DNA of 64,000 nucleotides from Emydura subglobosa (taxonomy: Eukaryota; Chordata; Testudines; Chelidae). Position 1 is the stretch's first letter, and each line of letters starts with the position of its first letter. Below the pieces are notes generated by a model. The model was not told the origin of the DNA, made no database searches, and worked only from the letters and a program-made list of their open reading frames with translations. The translations under genes and the position numbers were made by a program. The stretch is from NCBI GenBank assembly GCA_007922225.1, contig ML679963.1, positions 6,493,274 to 6,557,273 of the forward strand, in the 5' to 3' direction. Below, piece by piece: positions 43,476-54,420 of the stretch.

Positions 43476-44254
43476 TCCTGAATTAAGAAACCCTTGTGAT
43501 TCCATATCTCTACAGCTATTGCCCTAAGGGGTCTTTGCAGCCATCTTCCTTGTATTGGTCCAAAGTTCTGTACTCAAGTCACTGAAGAGGAATGAACCTT
43601 CTCAGTCCATGTCCCCAGCTTGTGTAAATCAGGGTTGCTCCAGAGAGACACTAGCTGAGGATCTAGCCCTCTGTTTCCAAACCAGCCCGGGTTTCCACTA
43701 TTTGGATGTGTTGTACATGGTATTGCTAGTGTTTGCTGCATAGCATGCTGAATTACAGGTTCTCTCCCCTTCCTCCTCCACCCTCTGAACGACTGTCAAA
43801 CAGAAGGATCATAGTCTCCCACTAACATCTACTTTGGTGGCAGCCTGACTTTGAATTCAAATCTTACGTTGATTGGATGCTGCTGATATCCCCCAGCCCT
43901 CATCCTCTGTTCTGGACCATGTACTTTCCTTGCCACCTCCTTTGTTTGTTTTGACGTTGTCTTTATGCCTCTCATTTGTGTTTCCTTCTTCAAAACCAAA
44001 GAGGGAGGGAGAGAAGTAAATATCAGAAGGTGTTTGGTGTGGGGAATGGGACTGTATTGTTGAACAAGAGGAGGCTGAGTGATAAGGTGGGAGTGTTTGG
44101 CTTATGTTGTTGAGGGAGGGAGGGAGAGAGACAGAGAGTGTGTGCAGAACTCTTTTCTTGTATTGTGTTAGTTCAACTGCGCACATAAGTATCGTTTAGT
44201 CCTGAAGTAGTCTGAAAGCACTGCAGCTTCTTCCAGAAAGGAGTGCTGTGGAAG
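43476..44254. other. Unique DNA
   Basis: The 109-codon minus-strand frame at 43857-44186 has no domain. A purine-rich (GAGG)n-like stretch occurs at 44113-44140. Confidence 0.35.
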
Positions 44255-44665
44255 TCATTACAGCAGATGACTGAGAACCAGTCTCCTGGGTTTTATCCCT
44301 AACTCAGTCACTGATTTCTGGGTGCCTTTTCCATATGCAGCTAACTGCACAAAATGCTAGCATTTAGTTGCCTATCTGCCTGATATACATACCCAGATGT
44401 TTAAATATTGTGTTAATCCCACAACTAATTTTTGCATCAGCAGAACTGTGCTCACAAGATTGAAGGATGCTTTTAAAAATTAGACTGTTGGGGTGAAATC
44501 CTGGCCACATTCACATGAACAGGAGTCTTGCACTGACGTCACTGGAGCGAGGATGTTACCCCTTCTCTCTTAGTCTAGGAAAATGGGGATACCAATGCCT
44601 ACCTCACAGGGGTGTTGTGAGGCTGGATTGTTGTGAAGCTGAGAAGCTTGGCTAAAAGGATGTAT
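44255..44665 (+). mobile_element. MIR SINE, plus, split by about 240 bp of MITE sequence
   Basis: Left: 'gactgagaaccagtctcctgggttttatccctaactcagtcactgatttctggg' to about 44330. Right: 'ttctctcttagtctaggaaaatggggataccaatgcctacctcacaggggtgttgtgaggc' from about 44563. Matches MIR head and core/3' end. The right junction is again at the MIR TTAA-derived 'cTTctctct'. Confidence 0.75.
44331..44562. mobile_element. Composite MITE insert in MIR
   Basis: 44490-44562 is a hairpin MITE with ends ggggtgaaatcctgg / ggatgttacccc and a CRE palindrome TGACGTCA at 44534-44541. 44331-44489 ('agttgcctatctgcctgatatacat', 'taatttttgcatcagcagaactgtg') resembles a second turtle MITE. The order suggests sequential insertions. 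Confidence 0.55.
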
Positions 44666-44749
44666 CTATAGCTGCAAATAACTATTATTCAAATCAGTGG
44701 GGTCAGAAACTCAGCTAGAATTAACAACAAAACTCCCAAAACAACCCTC

Positions 44750-45170
44750 CGTAAAATAAAATAAATCAGTTTTTTACTTGAAAATTAGCCTCCTTAATCT
44801 GGACATCAGTTCTATTTCTGGATAGCTTGTCCATGTTGAAATTTAGTTTTTTATCTTTGTTATATTAAACCCCCTGGTAATAAAATGTCAAATTAAAAAA
44901 AAATTAGGATCACTGATATTGCAGAAAACCAATGTAATAAAACCTTACAACAGAGGCATAAGAAAATTTCCATCATTCTCTCCTTAACTGAAATCAAAAT
45001 TAGAATGTTGTTAGAAATTTCATTAGGATGGAGCCAGATTGTTAATGAAATTACATTCCAGTTTTCTATATACCCAATGTGTTAAGTAGGTTTGATCAAT
45101 GATGTTCACCCAATTAATTTTGTTGATTGCTGAGGATTACTTTATCGGCAGTCACGTTTTACACTTGTGT
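44750..45170. promoter_or_regulatory. Candidate conserved non-coding element
   Basis: About 420 bp of strongly AT-rich unique DNA: 'tagaaatttcattaggatgg', 'agattgttaatgaaattacattcc', 'acccaattaattttgttgattgc'. Multiple TAAT cores, no repeat signature, no ORF. Confidence 0.45.
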
Positions 45171-45289
45171 GAGGTTTTTTTTTGTTTGTTTCCAAGGTAA
45201 ATTCTTCATGATGTGAAGTCACATGACAGAGAAGCAGGACTGAAGTCCAGTTATCAAAGCAATCTCCAGTAGACCATGACGTGTACCAA

Positions 45290-45480
45290 GGTGAGGCTGT
45301 TATTGTTGTTAATCTTGTTTATAATAGTAGTGCCTAAGGACTAACTGAGAACAGGGCTCCAATGCATCAGATATTGTACAAACACTATAGCATACAGTCC
45401 CTGCCCGGAAGAACTTACAGTGTAAGCAGACAAGGCAGACACGAGATAGGAGAAAACTGGCTGACATTTAAAGCAAGTGG
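45290..45480 (-). mobile_element. MIR-type SINE tail, antisense
   Basis: 'aatagtagtgcctaaggactaactgagaacagggctcc', 'gatattgtacaaacac' and 'cagtccctgcccggaagaacttacagtgtaagcagacaaggc' match the reverse tail in full. Confidence 0.85.
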
Positions 45481-45599
45481 TGATTGTGCAGATACATTCC
45501 TTCACCCTAAACAAGAAACCTACAACTCTTGTCCCATGGACTTCCACTGTTTTGTTCTATCTATGTGGCTCTCATCTCTATAGTACCTGTATACTGTGT

Positions 45600-45812
45600 C
45601 TCAATCATTAAAGAATTTTATCTTCCCAACTCCACTTGTGAGGTAGGGAAGTATTGTCATCATTCACAGATGGGGAACTGAGGTACCAGGTAGATTAAGT
45701 GACTTTCCCAAGGTCACACAGGAAGTCTCTGGCTGAGCTGGAACTTGGCACCAATTCTTCTGAGTCCCAGACCAGTGCCCTATCCACTAGGCCATCCTTC
45801 CTACTCCTGGGT
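45600..45812 (-). mobile_element. MIR SINE core and head, antisense
   Basis: 'cacttgtgaggtagggaagtattgtcatcattcacagatggggaactgagg', 'ttaagtgactttcccaaggtcacacagg' and 'tgagtcccagaccagtgccctatccactaggcc' match MIR in reverse. The TTAA is intact. With the tail at 45290-45480 it may be one element interrupted by 45481-45599, or two copies. Confidence 0.9.
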
Positions 45813-45884
45813 AGAAGCGCTGTGGCTGTCTTTTGTGGGAAGAAGCTATATTCCTTGCACTTTCTCTTGTCTTTATTTGTGGGG

Positions 45885-46012
45885 AAAAGGGTGGCAAAGT
45901 CACTGGATTAGAAGATCTTGTTTTAGTTCCTAGCCTTATCACTGACTAGCTCTATGACCTCAGGCAAATCACTTAATTTTTCTGTGTCTCAGTTCCCCAA
46001 GATGACAGCAAA
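45885..46012 (+). mobile_element. MIR SINE, plus, truncated
   Basis: 'gcaaagtcactggattagaagatc', 'agctctatgacctcaggcaaatcacttaatttttctgtgtctcagttcccc' match MIR head and core. It sits in inverted orientation to the preceding copy, so the two could form a hairpin if transcribed. Confidence 0.8.
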
Positions 46013-47169
46013 CAATGACAGGACTTTTCTACCTTAGAGGTGTGCAATGGGGACACAGTCATTAATGTCTGTGTGGCCCTGTAGTACTATGGTGATGAGG
46101 GCTGTACAAACAGATGGAAAGATAAATCTGCAGTATGAGATACCATCAGTAGTGGGCGGATTATGTCCATGTGCCCTGTCCCATCTTATTTCAGTTCAGA
46201 TGGGCACATTTCAAACGATGAGCTGGGTTTCTGTAATCTGAGTACTCCCCATTATTGATGTCAGTGGGAGTCATGCAGAGAAACCACAGCACAGCTGTCT
46301 AACGTTGGCCCTTGAGTGTCCAGTTTTGCTTGGATTTTTTTAGAAGGTCCCAGTTTGTCATTTATGCTTTGTCCCCATGCAGCTTGATCAGCCTGGTCCT
46401 GCAGCAGAGCATTTGCTTCTATTGTTACCATCACTGCTGCCTCCACTGCCATGCAGTGATCCGTGACTAGCCTTATCTAGCTGTTTCTCTTTAACTGTTG
46501 CCCTTCTGCCTCACGGATCATTCATGTACAGAGAATGTTCTGTAATTAATGGAACTTCAGCATGGGAAAACCCCATTACTCCTGCCTAATAACAGGAGTG
46601 AGGCCTAAGAAGGGACCTCAGTTTGTGCTGAAGTATCTCCTCACACACTATGGCAGAGAGTTTCAAAGTCATATCATTTCAAAGGGAACTGGGCACCTGA
46701 AATCCTTTCAGCATCTTTGAAAATCTCACCCTCCCATTCCTCTGCCTGTACCAATCCCCATTTTCAGGCCATGAAATAGAGACAAGAGGAGTGGACATGC
46801 AAGAGGACTTGAAATTTACTTACACGCACTGCAGCTGGTGGTAGACAAGGTTTGCTGGAACCCATCAATCTTCCATTCCCTCACTGCAATGTAGGATCCA
46901 GGCCATAGTACTTGTGGGTTTGGCCAGTGGTAGCCTTGATGTCCAGTGTGAGCCAAGCAGAGTGCATATTTCACCATCCCAGTGTTGTTGCTATGTCACA
47001 GGATGATATTCCATCTTTGTAAAGGGATGAATACTAAAATAATGTCAGTGTCATCACTGCTACTATTGTTTTCATGACAGTTGTATTCCATGCAGGGTTT
47101 GAGGCTGGAATATGTGTAAAGTATCAGTATCAATAGAGATCCCTGCCTGAGCCTCCAGCTCACTAGATA
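46013..47169. other. Mostly unique DNA
   Basis: 46670-46740 ('gaactgggcacctgaaatcctttcagcatctttgaaaatctcacc') is a decayed MITE arm. No genes. Confidence 0.35.
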
Positions 47170-47350
47170 TTTGCAGGATTTAAAATAAGAAAAAATAAAT
47201 GAAACAGCATTTTGATCTCTGGGGGACAGGAAAAAAAAGCTCCCATTATACCATTCAGATGTAAAAGAAAATTCTGCTTCGAAGGAGTCTTTAAACCTTA
47301 TGTTAAGAAAAATGCCTGGAATTAAGTTCCTAAAAAGCTGCAAAAGCTGA
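47170..47350. promoter_or_regulatory. Possible conserved non-coding element
   Basis: AT-rich unique sequence without repeats. The 115-codon minus-strand frame at 46996-47343 has no domain. Weakly supported. Confidence 0.25.
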
Positions 47351-48357
47351 ACAGAAATATTATCAAGGCTTGAAATGAGATTTTTTTTTCTTTTTTTCAG
47401 GCATTGATCTACTGATGGATTAGCTGGAAATCAGCAGTAAGTGATCTGTTCAATTTTTTTAAAAGAAATATGCATTTGTTGAAGTTTAAACTGCAGGCAG
47501 AAAATGGTTTTCTGGATCAGGTCTATATGTCTCTGAATTGATATTGAATTTCAGTTTTGTTTTACTTTGGGTCATCTTCCTGCAAACCATGGCTAGAGTT
47601 TTCCCATAGAAATCTTAGTACAGTTTCAGCTGAGGTAGGGCTGAAAAGGAAAAACACCTATTGTTCTCAGAGTGGATCCTAAATGCTCAAAGGCATAAGA
47701 TGGATACGATTATTAGAAATGAGACATCTCATCTCTCAGAAGTCACGTAAATTTAAAAAAGAATATGCTGCTTTTTTCTTTTTTTTTTGCTAGAGGTGTA
47801 GCAAAGTTTTTTTGTTTTTTTTTTTAATCAAGATGCCATTTATCAGTGCTGCTACCACCTGACTAACAGTAGGCATCCTGCCAATCATTTTATGGAAATA
47901 GTCAAGGACTTTAATGTTTGGATGCCCATCTGACTCGGCTCTTGTTCATGTCAGCAGATCTGATGTGAAAGCAAAGGTGCCCCATGCAGTGTAGTTACCA
48001 TCAAACGTGTAAGTGTCAGCATTTTAAGGCAAGGAACACAATGCTGATGATGGCCAATGTCACTGGTTTAACCTCTTTCAAAGGCATTATATCAGACACT
48101 CTTTTCCTATTTCTTGTCTCCTTAGGATTTGTTATGCTAGAAATACTCCTGCTCAAATACTCCTTCAAATAATTATCAGTACACCTGTATACATCACTAT
48201 TTGTCCCTCATAGCCTGTTCCAAAGATCTAACTTATTCTTTAAGATTGGGATCTAATGTATTCTTTTAAAACATTGTTTTGAAATAATGACTTTACAGGT
48301 TGAGACTAGACTACAGGAGCCCTAGATTCGCACATAACCTGGTCTTTTACTTTCTAA
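47351..48357. other. Unique DNA with T-rich tracts
   Basis: T tracts at about 47382-47397, 47774-47788 and 47807-47825. No repeat or gene recognised. Confidence 0.35.
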
Positions 48358-48559
48358 AGCCATGTCTACACTAGAGAGCTTACAGTGGCACAGCTGTACC
48401 GATGTAGTTTAAGCCGACAGGAGAGAGTTCTCCCGTCAACATAATTAATTCACTCCAAGGAGCGGCGGTAGCTATGTCAGCGAGAGAAACTCTCCCGCCG
48501 ACATAGTGCTGTCCACACCGACGCTTACGTTGGTGTGACTTATGTCGCTCAGAGGGGTG
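48358..48559. mobile_element. PIF/Harbinger-type MITE, right end truncated
   Basis: Begins agccatgtctacactagagagc after a TAA triplet. It has the long internal inverted pair 'gccgacaggagagagttctcccg' and 'gagagaaactctcccgccgac', and ends within 'gtcgctcagaggggtg'. The right terminus is missing where the CR1 begins. Related to 12187-12487. Confidence 0.85.
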
Positions 48560-49630
48560 AAATGACAGCATGACACTTGGTAAATTGTTCCAGTGGTTAA
48601 CTACCCTCAATGTTAAAAATTTACACCTTATTTCCAGTCTGAATTTGTCTAGCTTTAGTTTCCAGCCATGGGATTGTGCTATACCTTTCTGATGGATTGG
48701 AAGAGCCCATTATCAAGTATTTGTTTACCATGATACAGACTGTAATCAAGTCACCATTTAGCCTTCTGTTTGTTAAACTAAATAGATTGAAATCCTTGAG
48801 TCTCGCTATCAGGCAGGTTTACTCGTCCTTTAATCATTCTCATGGCTCTTCTTTGAACCCTCTCCAATTAACCAACATTCTTCTTGAATTGTGGGCTCTA
48901 GAATTGAACAGAGTATTCCAGCAGCAGTCACACCAGAAATAAAATGACTCTCTACCCCTACTCGAGATGCCTTTGCTTATGCATCTAAAGATTGTAGTAG
49001 CCCTTTTGGCCACAATGTCACACTGGGAGTGCACGTTCCACTGATTATTCACCACAACCCCCAAATCTTTATCATAGTCACTGTTTCCCAGGATAGAATC
49101 CTCCATCCTGTAAGTAGGGCTAACATTTTTTGTTCCTCGATGATATGTGTACATTTAGCTGTATTAAAATGCATATTGTTTGCTTGCACCCAGCTTACCA
49201 AGAGATCCAGATCACTCTGAACCAGTGACCTGACCTCTTCATTATTTACCACTCCTCCAGTTTTTATATCATCTGCAAATTTTATGAGCAATCGTTTTAA
49301 AAATGCCTAAATAGCATGGGACCAAGACCAGATCCTTGTTGAACCCCACTAGAAACACATCCGCTCAATGATGATTCCCCATTTATAACTACATTTTGAG
49401 ATCTATTTATTGGCCTGCTTTCAATCCATTTAATGAGCACCATATTAATATATTATCTTTCTAGCTTTTTAATGAAAATATTGTGTGGTACCAAGTCCTA
49501 TGCCTTACAGGAGTCTGAGTATATTACATCAACACTATTACCTTTATCAGCCAAACTTGTAATCTCATCAAAAAGAGATATCAAGTTAGTTTGACAAGAT
49601 CTGTTTTCCATAAACCCATATTTATGCATA
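48560..49630 (-). mobile_element. CR1-family LINE with decayed reverse transcriptase, antisense
   Basis: The longest LINE relic here, about 1.07 kb. On the minus strand, conceptual pieces in order are: ENRSCQTNLISLFDEITSL (about 49590-49550), GVQQGSGLGPMLF (about 49350-49315), the active-site box KFADD with FADD at 49268-49279, then SWVQANNMHFNTAKC and DKDLGVVVNNQWNVHSQCD. This is the palm-to-thumb order of CR1 reverse transcriptase. Stops and frameshifts break it, including between the GVQQG and FADD pieces. The 3' UTR tail is lost at the MITE junction. Confidence 0.93.
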
Positions 49631-49869
49631 CTTACGCATTTCAGACACATCGGGCTTATCTGGACAATGATGTTTTGCTAGCCATCTGGAACTTTTCTGT
49701 GGCAGGGTATTTTATTTCAGCATTAAGATAATAGACCTCAATTTTTATATACAGTGATGACATCTGCTGGTTTAGTCTTCATGTATGCTGAGCTTTTAGA
49801 TTGTCAAGGACACCTAGAGCTTGGAATGGGTATTTTTCTGGTCTATACACAACCTAAATAAATATGTAG
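49631..49869. other. Unique DNA
   Basis: Could still include decayed CR1 5' sequence near 49631-49680; otherwise unassigned. Confidence 0.3.
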
Positions 49870-49975
49870 TTGGCACAAGCTGATTGCAGCACCTGCATTC
49901 TTGACTTTAGTGGGACTACTCACATGCGCAAACTTAAGCACAAAGAGTGCTCTGTTGAATCGGGGCCTAAGCAAG
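49870..49975. mobile_element. Hairpin MITE fragment
   Basis: 'tgattgcagcacctgcattcttgactttagtgggactactcacatgcgcaaacttaagcac' and 'gttgaatcggggcc' match the 'gatcctgcaa..gtcaatggaactactcatgtgc..atcggggcc' family, decayed. Confidence 0.55.
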
Positions 49976-50726
49976 TAATTTTGTATAATATTCAGGTAGA
50001 ACCAAGTTACAATCAGACCGGTTTGAGTCATACTTGGTGTATCCAAACCATGGGAGGAAATGGTAAGCATTGTTGTAGTTCAGGACTGTTAATTTGGATG
50101 TATAAATTGGGTGTGCAAATGGATTTAAATTAGCCAGCCATGAACATTTCACCAACCCCCCCCCTTTTTTTTTTTTTTTCCTTTTTCAGTGCTACAAAAA
50201 AAAAAAAAACGGTATTCACCTCTCCAATAGAAAACTGATATTTTGGTTGTTAAATTGACTTTTCTCTCTTGGTTGTTTTACAAATCGATTGATTTACAGC
50301 AGTGTATATAACTAGACGTGTATATATATTTTTACTCTTTATTTTAATCATTATTAATATATATGAATTTTCCATACAACTAGTTGTGACCTTTAAAAGA
50401 CCCATTTGTGTTTGAGCAACCTCTTATTGTTACCTGCATATTTGTTTTATTCAAAATCTCAAAATAGTAACCATACATTATAAAATCATGACAGGCCCAT
50501 TTCTTTTTATGGGAGATATTTGAAGGAGTGGGATGATGCTGGAAGTGTCATCTTTAGAAGGGACTGGGGGTATCCTCAATTTTCCCTTTTTTGGCTAATT
50601 GGCTTCTGCTGTATACACGAGAATGGTTTCTGGTTTTGGTGTCTTGGTGATTTGTGCTTTTAAATTACAGTAAAGGATGCCTAGAGTTTGGAGTGAGGAC
50701 TTCTTTTTCTTTATACAGTATTATAA
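49976..50726. other. AT-rich unique DNA with C9-T16 and A13 tracts
   Basis: C9 at 50156-50164 joins T16 at 50165-50180; A13 at 50197-50209. The remainder to 50726 is AT-rich and unassigned. Confidence 0.4.
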
Positions 50727-50815
50727 GGTCCTGATTCAGCAATCCATATCTCTTCAACAAAGCAGTTAAGCATGTGCGTATCCCCATTGACATTGACTCC
50801 TGTTGGCTAGAAGCA
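50727..50815. mobile_element. Hairpin MITE fragment
   Basis: 'gtcctgattcagcaatcc' and 'cagttaagcatgtgcgtatccccattgacattgactcc' are one arm plus centre of the 'ggtcctgattcagcaaagc..ttaagcatgtgc' family. Confidence 0.55.
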
Positions 50816-50819
50816 GGCA

Positions 50820-51240
50820 GAAGGATTACAATGATCTAGCACCTTCCTTTCAAATGAGGGAACCTTTCTATAGATGACTCCATTTCAAAAGACCCAAGGC
50901 ATAAAGAGCCTAAGACCTTGTCTGTGCTAGAAAGGGTTTGCTGGTCTAGCTGTACTGGGAAACCCTTGTAGTGGAGATACTGCTTATAGCAGTTCCCTGA
51001 GTGAAATAGCAAACTATACCACTTTTTTACTGGTATAACTGCACCTACATGAGGGCTTTTGTCAGCATAGCTGGTGTTTCACACCCCACCGATGTAAGTA
51101 TGCTGACAAAACTTTTACGTGGTAGACCAGGCCTAATTGACTTGCTGAGTGTCACACAGTTGACGAGCCAGAAACAGAACTGAAGAGTCCTAAGGCCCTA
51201 TTACTTATGCTAACCACTAGGCAATGTCGCCTCTCCTAAT
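50820..51240 (-). mobile_element. MIR SINE, antisense, split by a MITE
   Basis: Left half 'atctagcaccttcctttcaaatgaggg...acccaaggcataaagagcc' to 50910. Right half 'ttgacttgctgagtgtcacacag...gagccagaaacagaactgaag...tgctaaccactaggcaatg' from 51137. The break replaces the MIR TTAAGTGACTTGCC box start. Confidence 0.85.
50914..51133. mobile_element. PIF/Harbinger-type MITE with TAA duplication, nested in MIR
   Basis: Ends gaccttgtctgtgct (50914) and gtggtagaccaggcc (to 51133), imperfect inverted repeats. They are flanked on both sides by TAA (50911-50913 and 51134-51136), the 3-bp target duplication expected of PIF/Harbinger elements. Interior 'ctggtctagctgtactggg' and 'tactggtataactgc'. No ORF. 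Confidence 0.9.
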
Positions 51241-52739
51241 TGGCCTGATTCCCAATGCTACTGAATTGTCAGAAGAAAACTTGGAGGTATCTTTTTATGC
51301 CAAATGCATAATGTTATCGCCTGCCTTGGCCCCTTGGATGATCTTCCCAGGGCAAAGCTCAACCCCTTTCAAGACAACCTAAAGTTTTCTGGGAACTACT
51401 AGTCTTGACCAAAATGGGTGTAATTGAACGTAGAAAAACTAGCATCATTAATCTCCTCGAATGAAGCCTGGGTGTTTCGGATGAGTAGATTTCCTTGTGG
51501 GAGAGGGGCATAGAGGTTAGGAGTGTGATTTCCCAGCAGCGTGGCATTTCCCACCTTTGTCTGTGTCTTCTAAACTGTTTGCTTTAATGTGTGGAATCAA
51601 GCTGGATATAGCTCAGGTATTTTTGTCCATCATATATAAAGATTTTAATCCACCAGATACCTCCATGGAAAGATCTGGGACAGAACGAACCACCATTCCT
51701 GAAGGGTCCAAAATTAAAAGTGATAATAGCAGTTAACCTGCATATGGGCAAAGCACCACTGACATTATTATTGGCAAATGCAGAAGTAATACAATAAATA
51801 TGGGGGCAAAGTTCAAAATACAAAATATGAAGTAGGATGATAAAGCGGAGATGTATAAGGCAAAAATGTCAAAAGGGTTTAGGTAGATGCATCTTAGCCA
51901 GTCAGTAATCTCAGAGTCAGCAGTATGGAGTCTGGGACATCCTCCTGATAGACCAATGCAGCCATTTGGTTCAGTACATGTGCAGAATCCTGTTCTTGAG
52001 TCCCCAGGTGTAGTCATTCACCACACACTGCACCACTCCACATCTGAAAAGGCTGAGCTTCCACCCAGGAGAGCAGGGCAGCTCAAAGCCTCCAGGCTGA
52101 GGTGACGAGGAAGGAGTTTCTTATAGAAGGAGCAGCAAATTCCCATTCTGCTCACCACACTGTGGGGACATCCGCCATAGAGGTGGTCAGTGACATAGCA
52201 CAGATTGGTCTTCTGCTGGTGGCAAGGTGGTTCCCATATATCTACAGAAAGTCTCAGTTGTGGCATCTCCTGGACTTCCTCAAAGAGGGTCTTTCAGTAA
52301 TATAATGCCTGATGTTAGGAGGTGAGATTAAGATGGACTGGCAACTCACTACTGTTCCTCACATGCTTATCCCTGTTGAAGTCAGTGGCGTTACTCATGT
52401 GCTTAAAGTTAGGCATGTGGTAGTGCGCTTTGGTGAATCTGAGCCATACATTCCCATCTCCCCCCTGGAAACAGAGGTCTGAGTTTGGCCTAAGATCTTT
52501 AACTATGTCTGGGCAAGGTCATGATCTGTTGTTTCGAAAATAAATAAATAAAACCAGTCATATAGGTGGCCCTTTATGGGTTTGACCCTGCATCCAGTGA
52601 AGTCCTTGAAATTCTATGTGCAAACTGAGGTGTTTTAGATGAAACAAAAATAATCAGCGCATTTCATTCTGAAATGCTTCTGTCTTTTAATATTGGAGAG
52701 CTGAAAAGATCTGGGTATAGGGAAACTTATGCTGCTGAG
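51241..52739. other. Unique DNA with two half MITEs
   Basis: 52350-52445 ('cacatgcttatccctgttgaagtcagtggcgttactcatgtgcttaaag') and 52560-52640 ('gggtttgaccctgcatccagtgaagtcc') are single arms of hairpin MITEs. Antisense frame pairs at 51584-52305 have no domain. No genes. Confidence 0.4.
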
Positions 52740-52894
52740 ATCTGTTGGCCTGTGGAATAATCTCCTATGGGAAGTGGTAGAAATGCTCTCACTTGGACCA
52801 TTGATGTTTAGATTGACACAGCACTGAAGCAGAGAGCAATCTTGCTCTGGGTGGGATGGACTAGATGACCAGACAGTTACAATGGACGAGAACT
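52740..52894 (+). mobile_element. CR1 LINE 3' fragment, plus
   Basis: 'ggcctgtggaataatctcctatgggaagtggtag', 'ttagattgacacagcactgaagc' and 'gctctgggtgggatggactagatgacc' match the CR1 3' UTR. The terminal 'ttctatgattc' tail is replaced by the SINE that follows. Confidence 0.85.
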
Positions 52895-53130
52895 GAGGTG
52901 ATCTAAGTTCTATTCCCAGATCAGTCAGTGATCTGCTGTGTGATGTTAGTTCACTTCACCTTTCTTTGCCTCTATTTCCCTTCCCATTGTTTTTTCCGTC
53001 TTATCTATTTAGACTGTAAACTCTTTGGGACAGGGATTGTCTCTTCCTATGTATTTGTATAATGCTTGGCACAATGATCTTGCTTTGAGGTATCTAGGTG
53101 AGGCTGTGATACAAATGATAAATAATGTCC
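52895..53130 (+). mobile_element. MIR-type SINE with 3' tail, plus
   Basis: Head/core 'gaggtgatctaagttctattcccagatc', 'gctgtgtgatgttagttcacttcacctttctttgcctctatttccc', then tail 'agactgtaaactctttgggacagggattgtctc', 'tgtataatgcttggcacaatg' and 'gatacaaatgataaataat'. Confirms head-core-tail order in sense orientation, with the MIR TTAA changed to 'gttcact'. Confidence 0.85.
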
Positions 53131-53244
53131 TAATAGGACTTTTTTCTATTTCTAACTTGTATGAGTCTGTGACCACTCCTGGGAAATGCCCATGAGAGAG
53201 CTGGGCGTCTTCCACCATCCCAAATGCTCTACCTATGAGATGTA

Positions 53245-53315
53245 AGGCTCAGTCCTGCCCCACTGAAATCAATGGTTGTTTTGCCAATGATTTAATGAGT
53301 GCAGGATCTGGTTCT
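53245..53315. mobile_element. Hairpin MITE fragment
   Basis: 'gctcagtcctgccccactgaaatcaatgg' and 'ttaatgagtgcaggatctgg' form decayed inverted arms. Confidence 0.5.
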
Positions 53316-53329
53316 TAGCTAGCCCTGTG

Positions 53330-53970
53330 TGTTTACTTCATTGAAGTCTCTTTCACCTCATCGCTGTTAATTTGCATAAAATTTCCCATGGTGTATTATA
53401 GTCTGTTTTTTGGGGGCAGGGAGAGGAAGGTCATCCTAACCTAAAACAAGGAATGTTTGTCTTGAGTTATCATTAGGGGCTGCTCTGAGCAGCTGGAAAG
53501 CTCAGTAATGCTTCTCGAGTCCATTCCAAGAGCATCGCAAGGTGTATTCTCTGACGGCAGACAGACTTGTGCAGCTGTTAACACTAGAAGTGATTAACAC
53601 TGGTTGGACAGTGAGAGGGAAATAAATAACATCCTAATCTCTAGCACCATCATTCCTTTGATGAGAACAAAAAATATGAAGACTGAAAGATCAAAATAAC
53701 TGTATTAGAGCATGAAAAGAGAAACGCTCTTTTAACAACCGCTGTTCAGATATATCTCCTTAGATCTGACATGCTGTAATATATTTGTAACACAGATATA
53801 TATTAGGGGGTAAAGCCGGTGATTAATTTGCTTTACCTTTTCTGAGCATATACATAAAAACCTACATTAGTAAAATTAGCATTTTACCTGTCTTTGAAGA
53901 TTTTTGCTTTGAAATGTATAAAGTCTTGTCGGTTTTGTGTCTCTCTGAAGAATATGTTTTTTTCCACAAG
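53330..53970. promoter_or_regulatory. Candidate long conserved non-coding region
   Basis: About 640 bp of unique DNA with 'gttaatttgcataaaatttccc' (near 53367), 'gtgattaacactgg' (53591), 'ccggtgattaatttgctttacc' (53816) and 'tagtaaaattagcattttacc' (53868). No repeats or ORFs. One of the most enhancer-like tracts here. Confidence 0.45.
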
Positions 53971-54059
53971 CTCTCCCTCACCCCTTCCCTGGTTCATGCG
54001 AGTGGTGTAAGGCAGACACTCTGGGTTTTGTCTCTAATTACTTCATCGCTACCCTCTAG

Positions 54060-54420
54060 GGTATTGCGTTAGCTGCTGCCCATATTCACCCCTCTTGACT
54101 CATAATTGTTGTTGAAGCTTCTGAGACCAGAGATCAAAGTATTCATGACATTCATGTTCCTGTCAAAGGTCTTATCATTAAAGAAGCAACTCTATTTCAA
54201 GAGACATTTCCTCCTCTTAGGAGCACAACTCAAACTTGGCTCACTTTTTTCCCATTAGCAGTAAGGATGTCCAGGTGCATGAAGCAGCATGCATGATAGA
54301 CTCGGGAGCCATGGGACAAGAATAGATGGTTTTGCTTCCTTCTTATCATGCCAAAATAACACATAATGCTACTCAATCGTGGGTTTAACGAAACTGTCAA
54401 GATTAAAAACACTATTTAAA
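54060..54420. promoter_or_regulatory. Candidate conserved element with TCF/LEF-type sites
   Basis: AGATCAAAG at 54131-54139 is a near-perfect TCF/LEF site, with a second TCAAAGG at 54163-54169. 'cttatcattaaagaagc' and 'cccattagcagtaagg' add GATA/homeodomain cores. No repeat signature. Confidence 0.4.
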
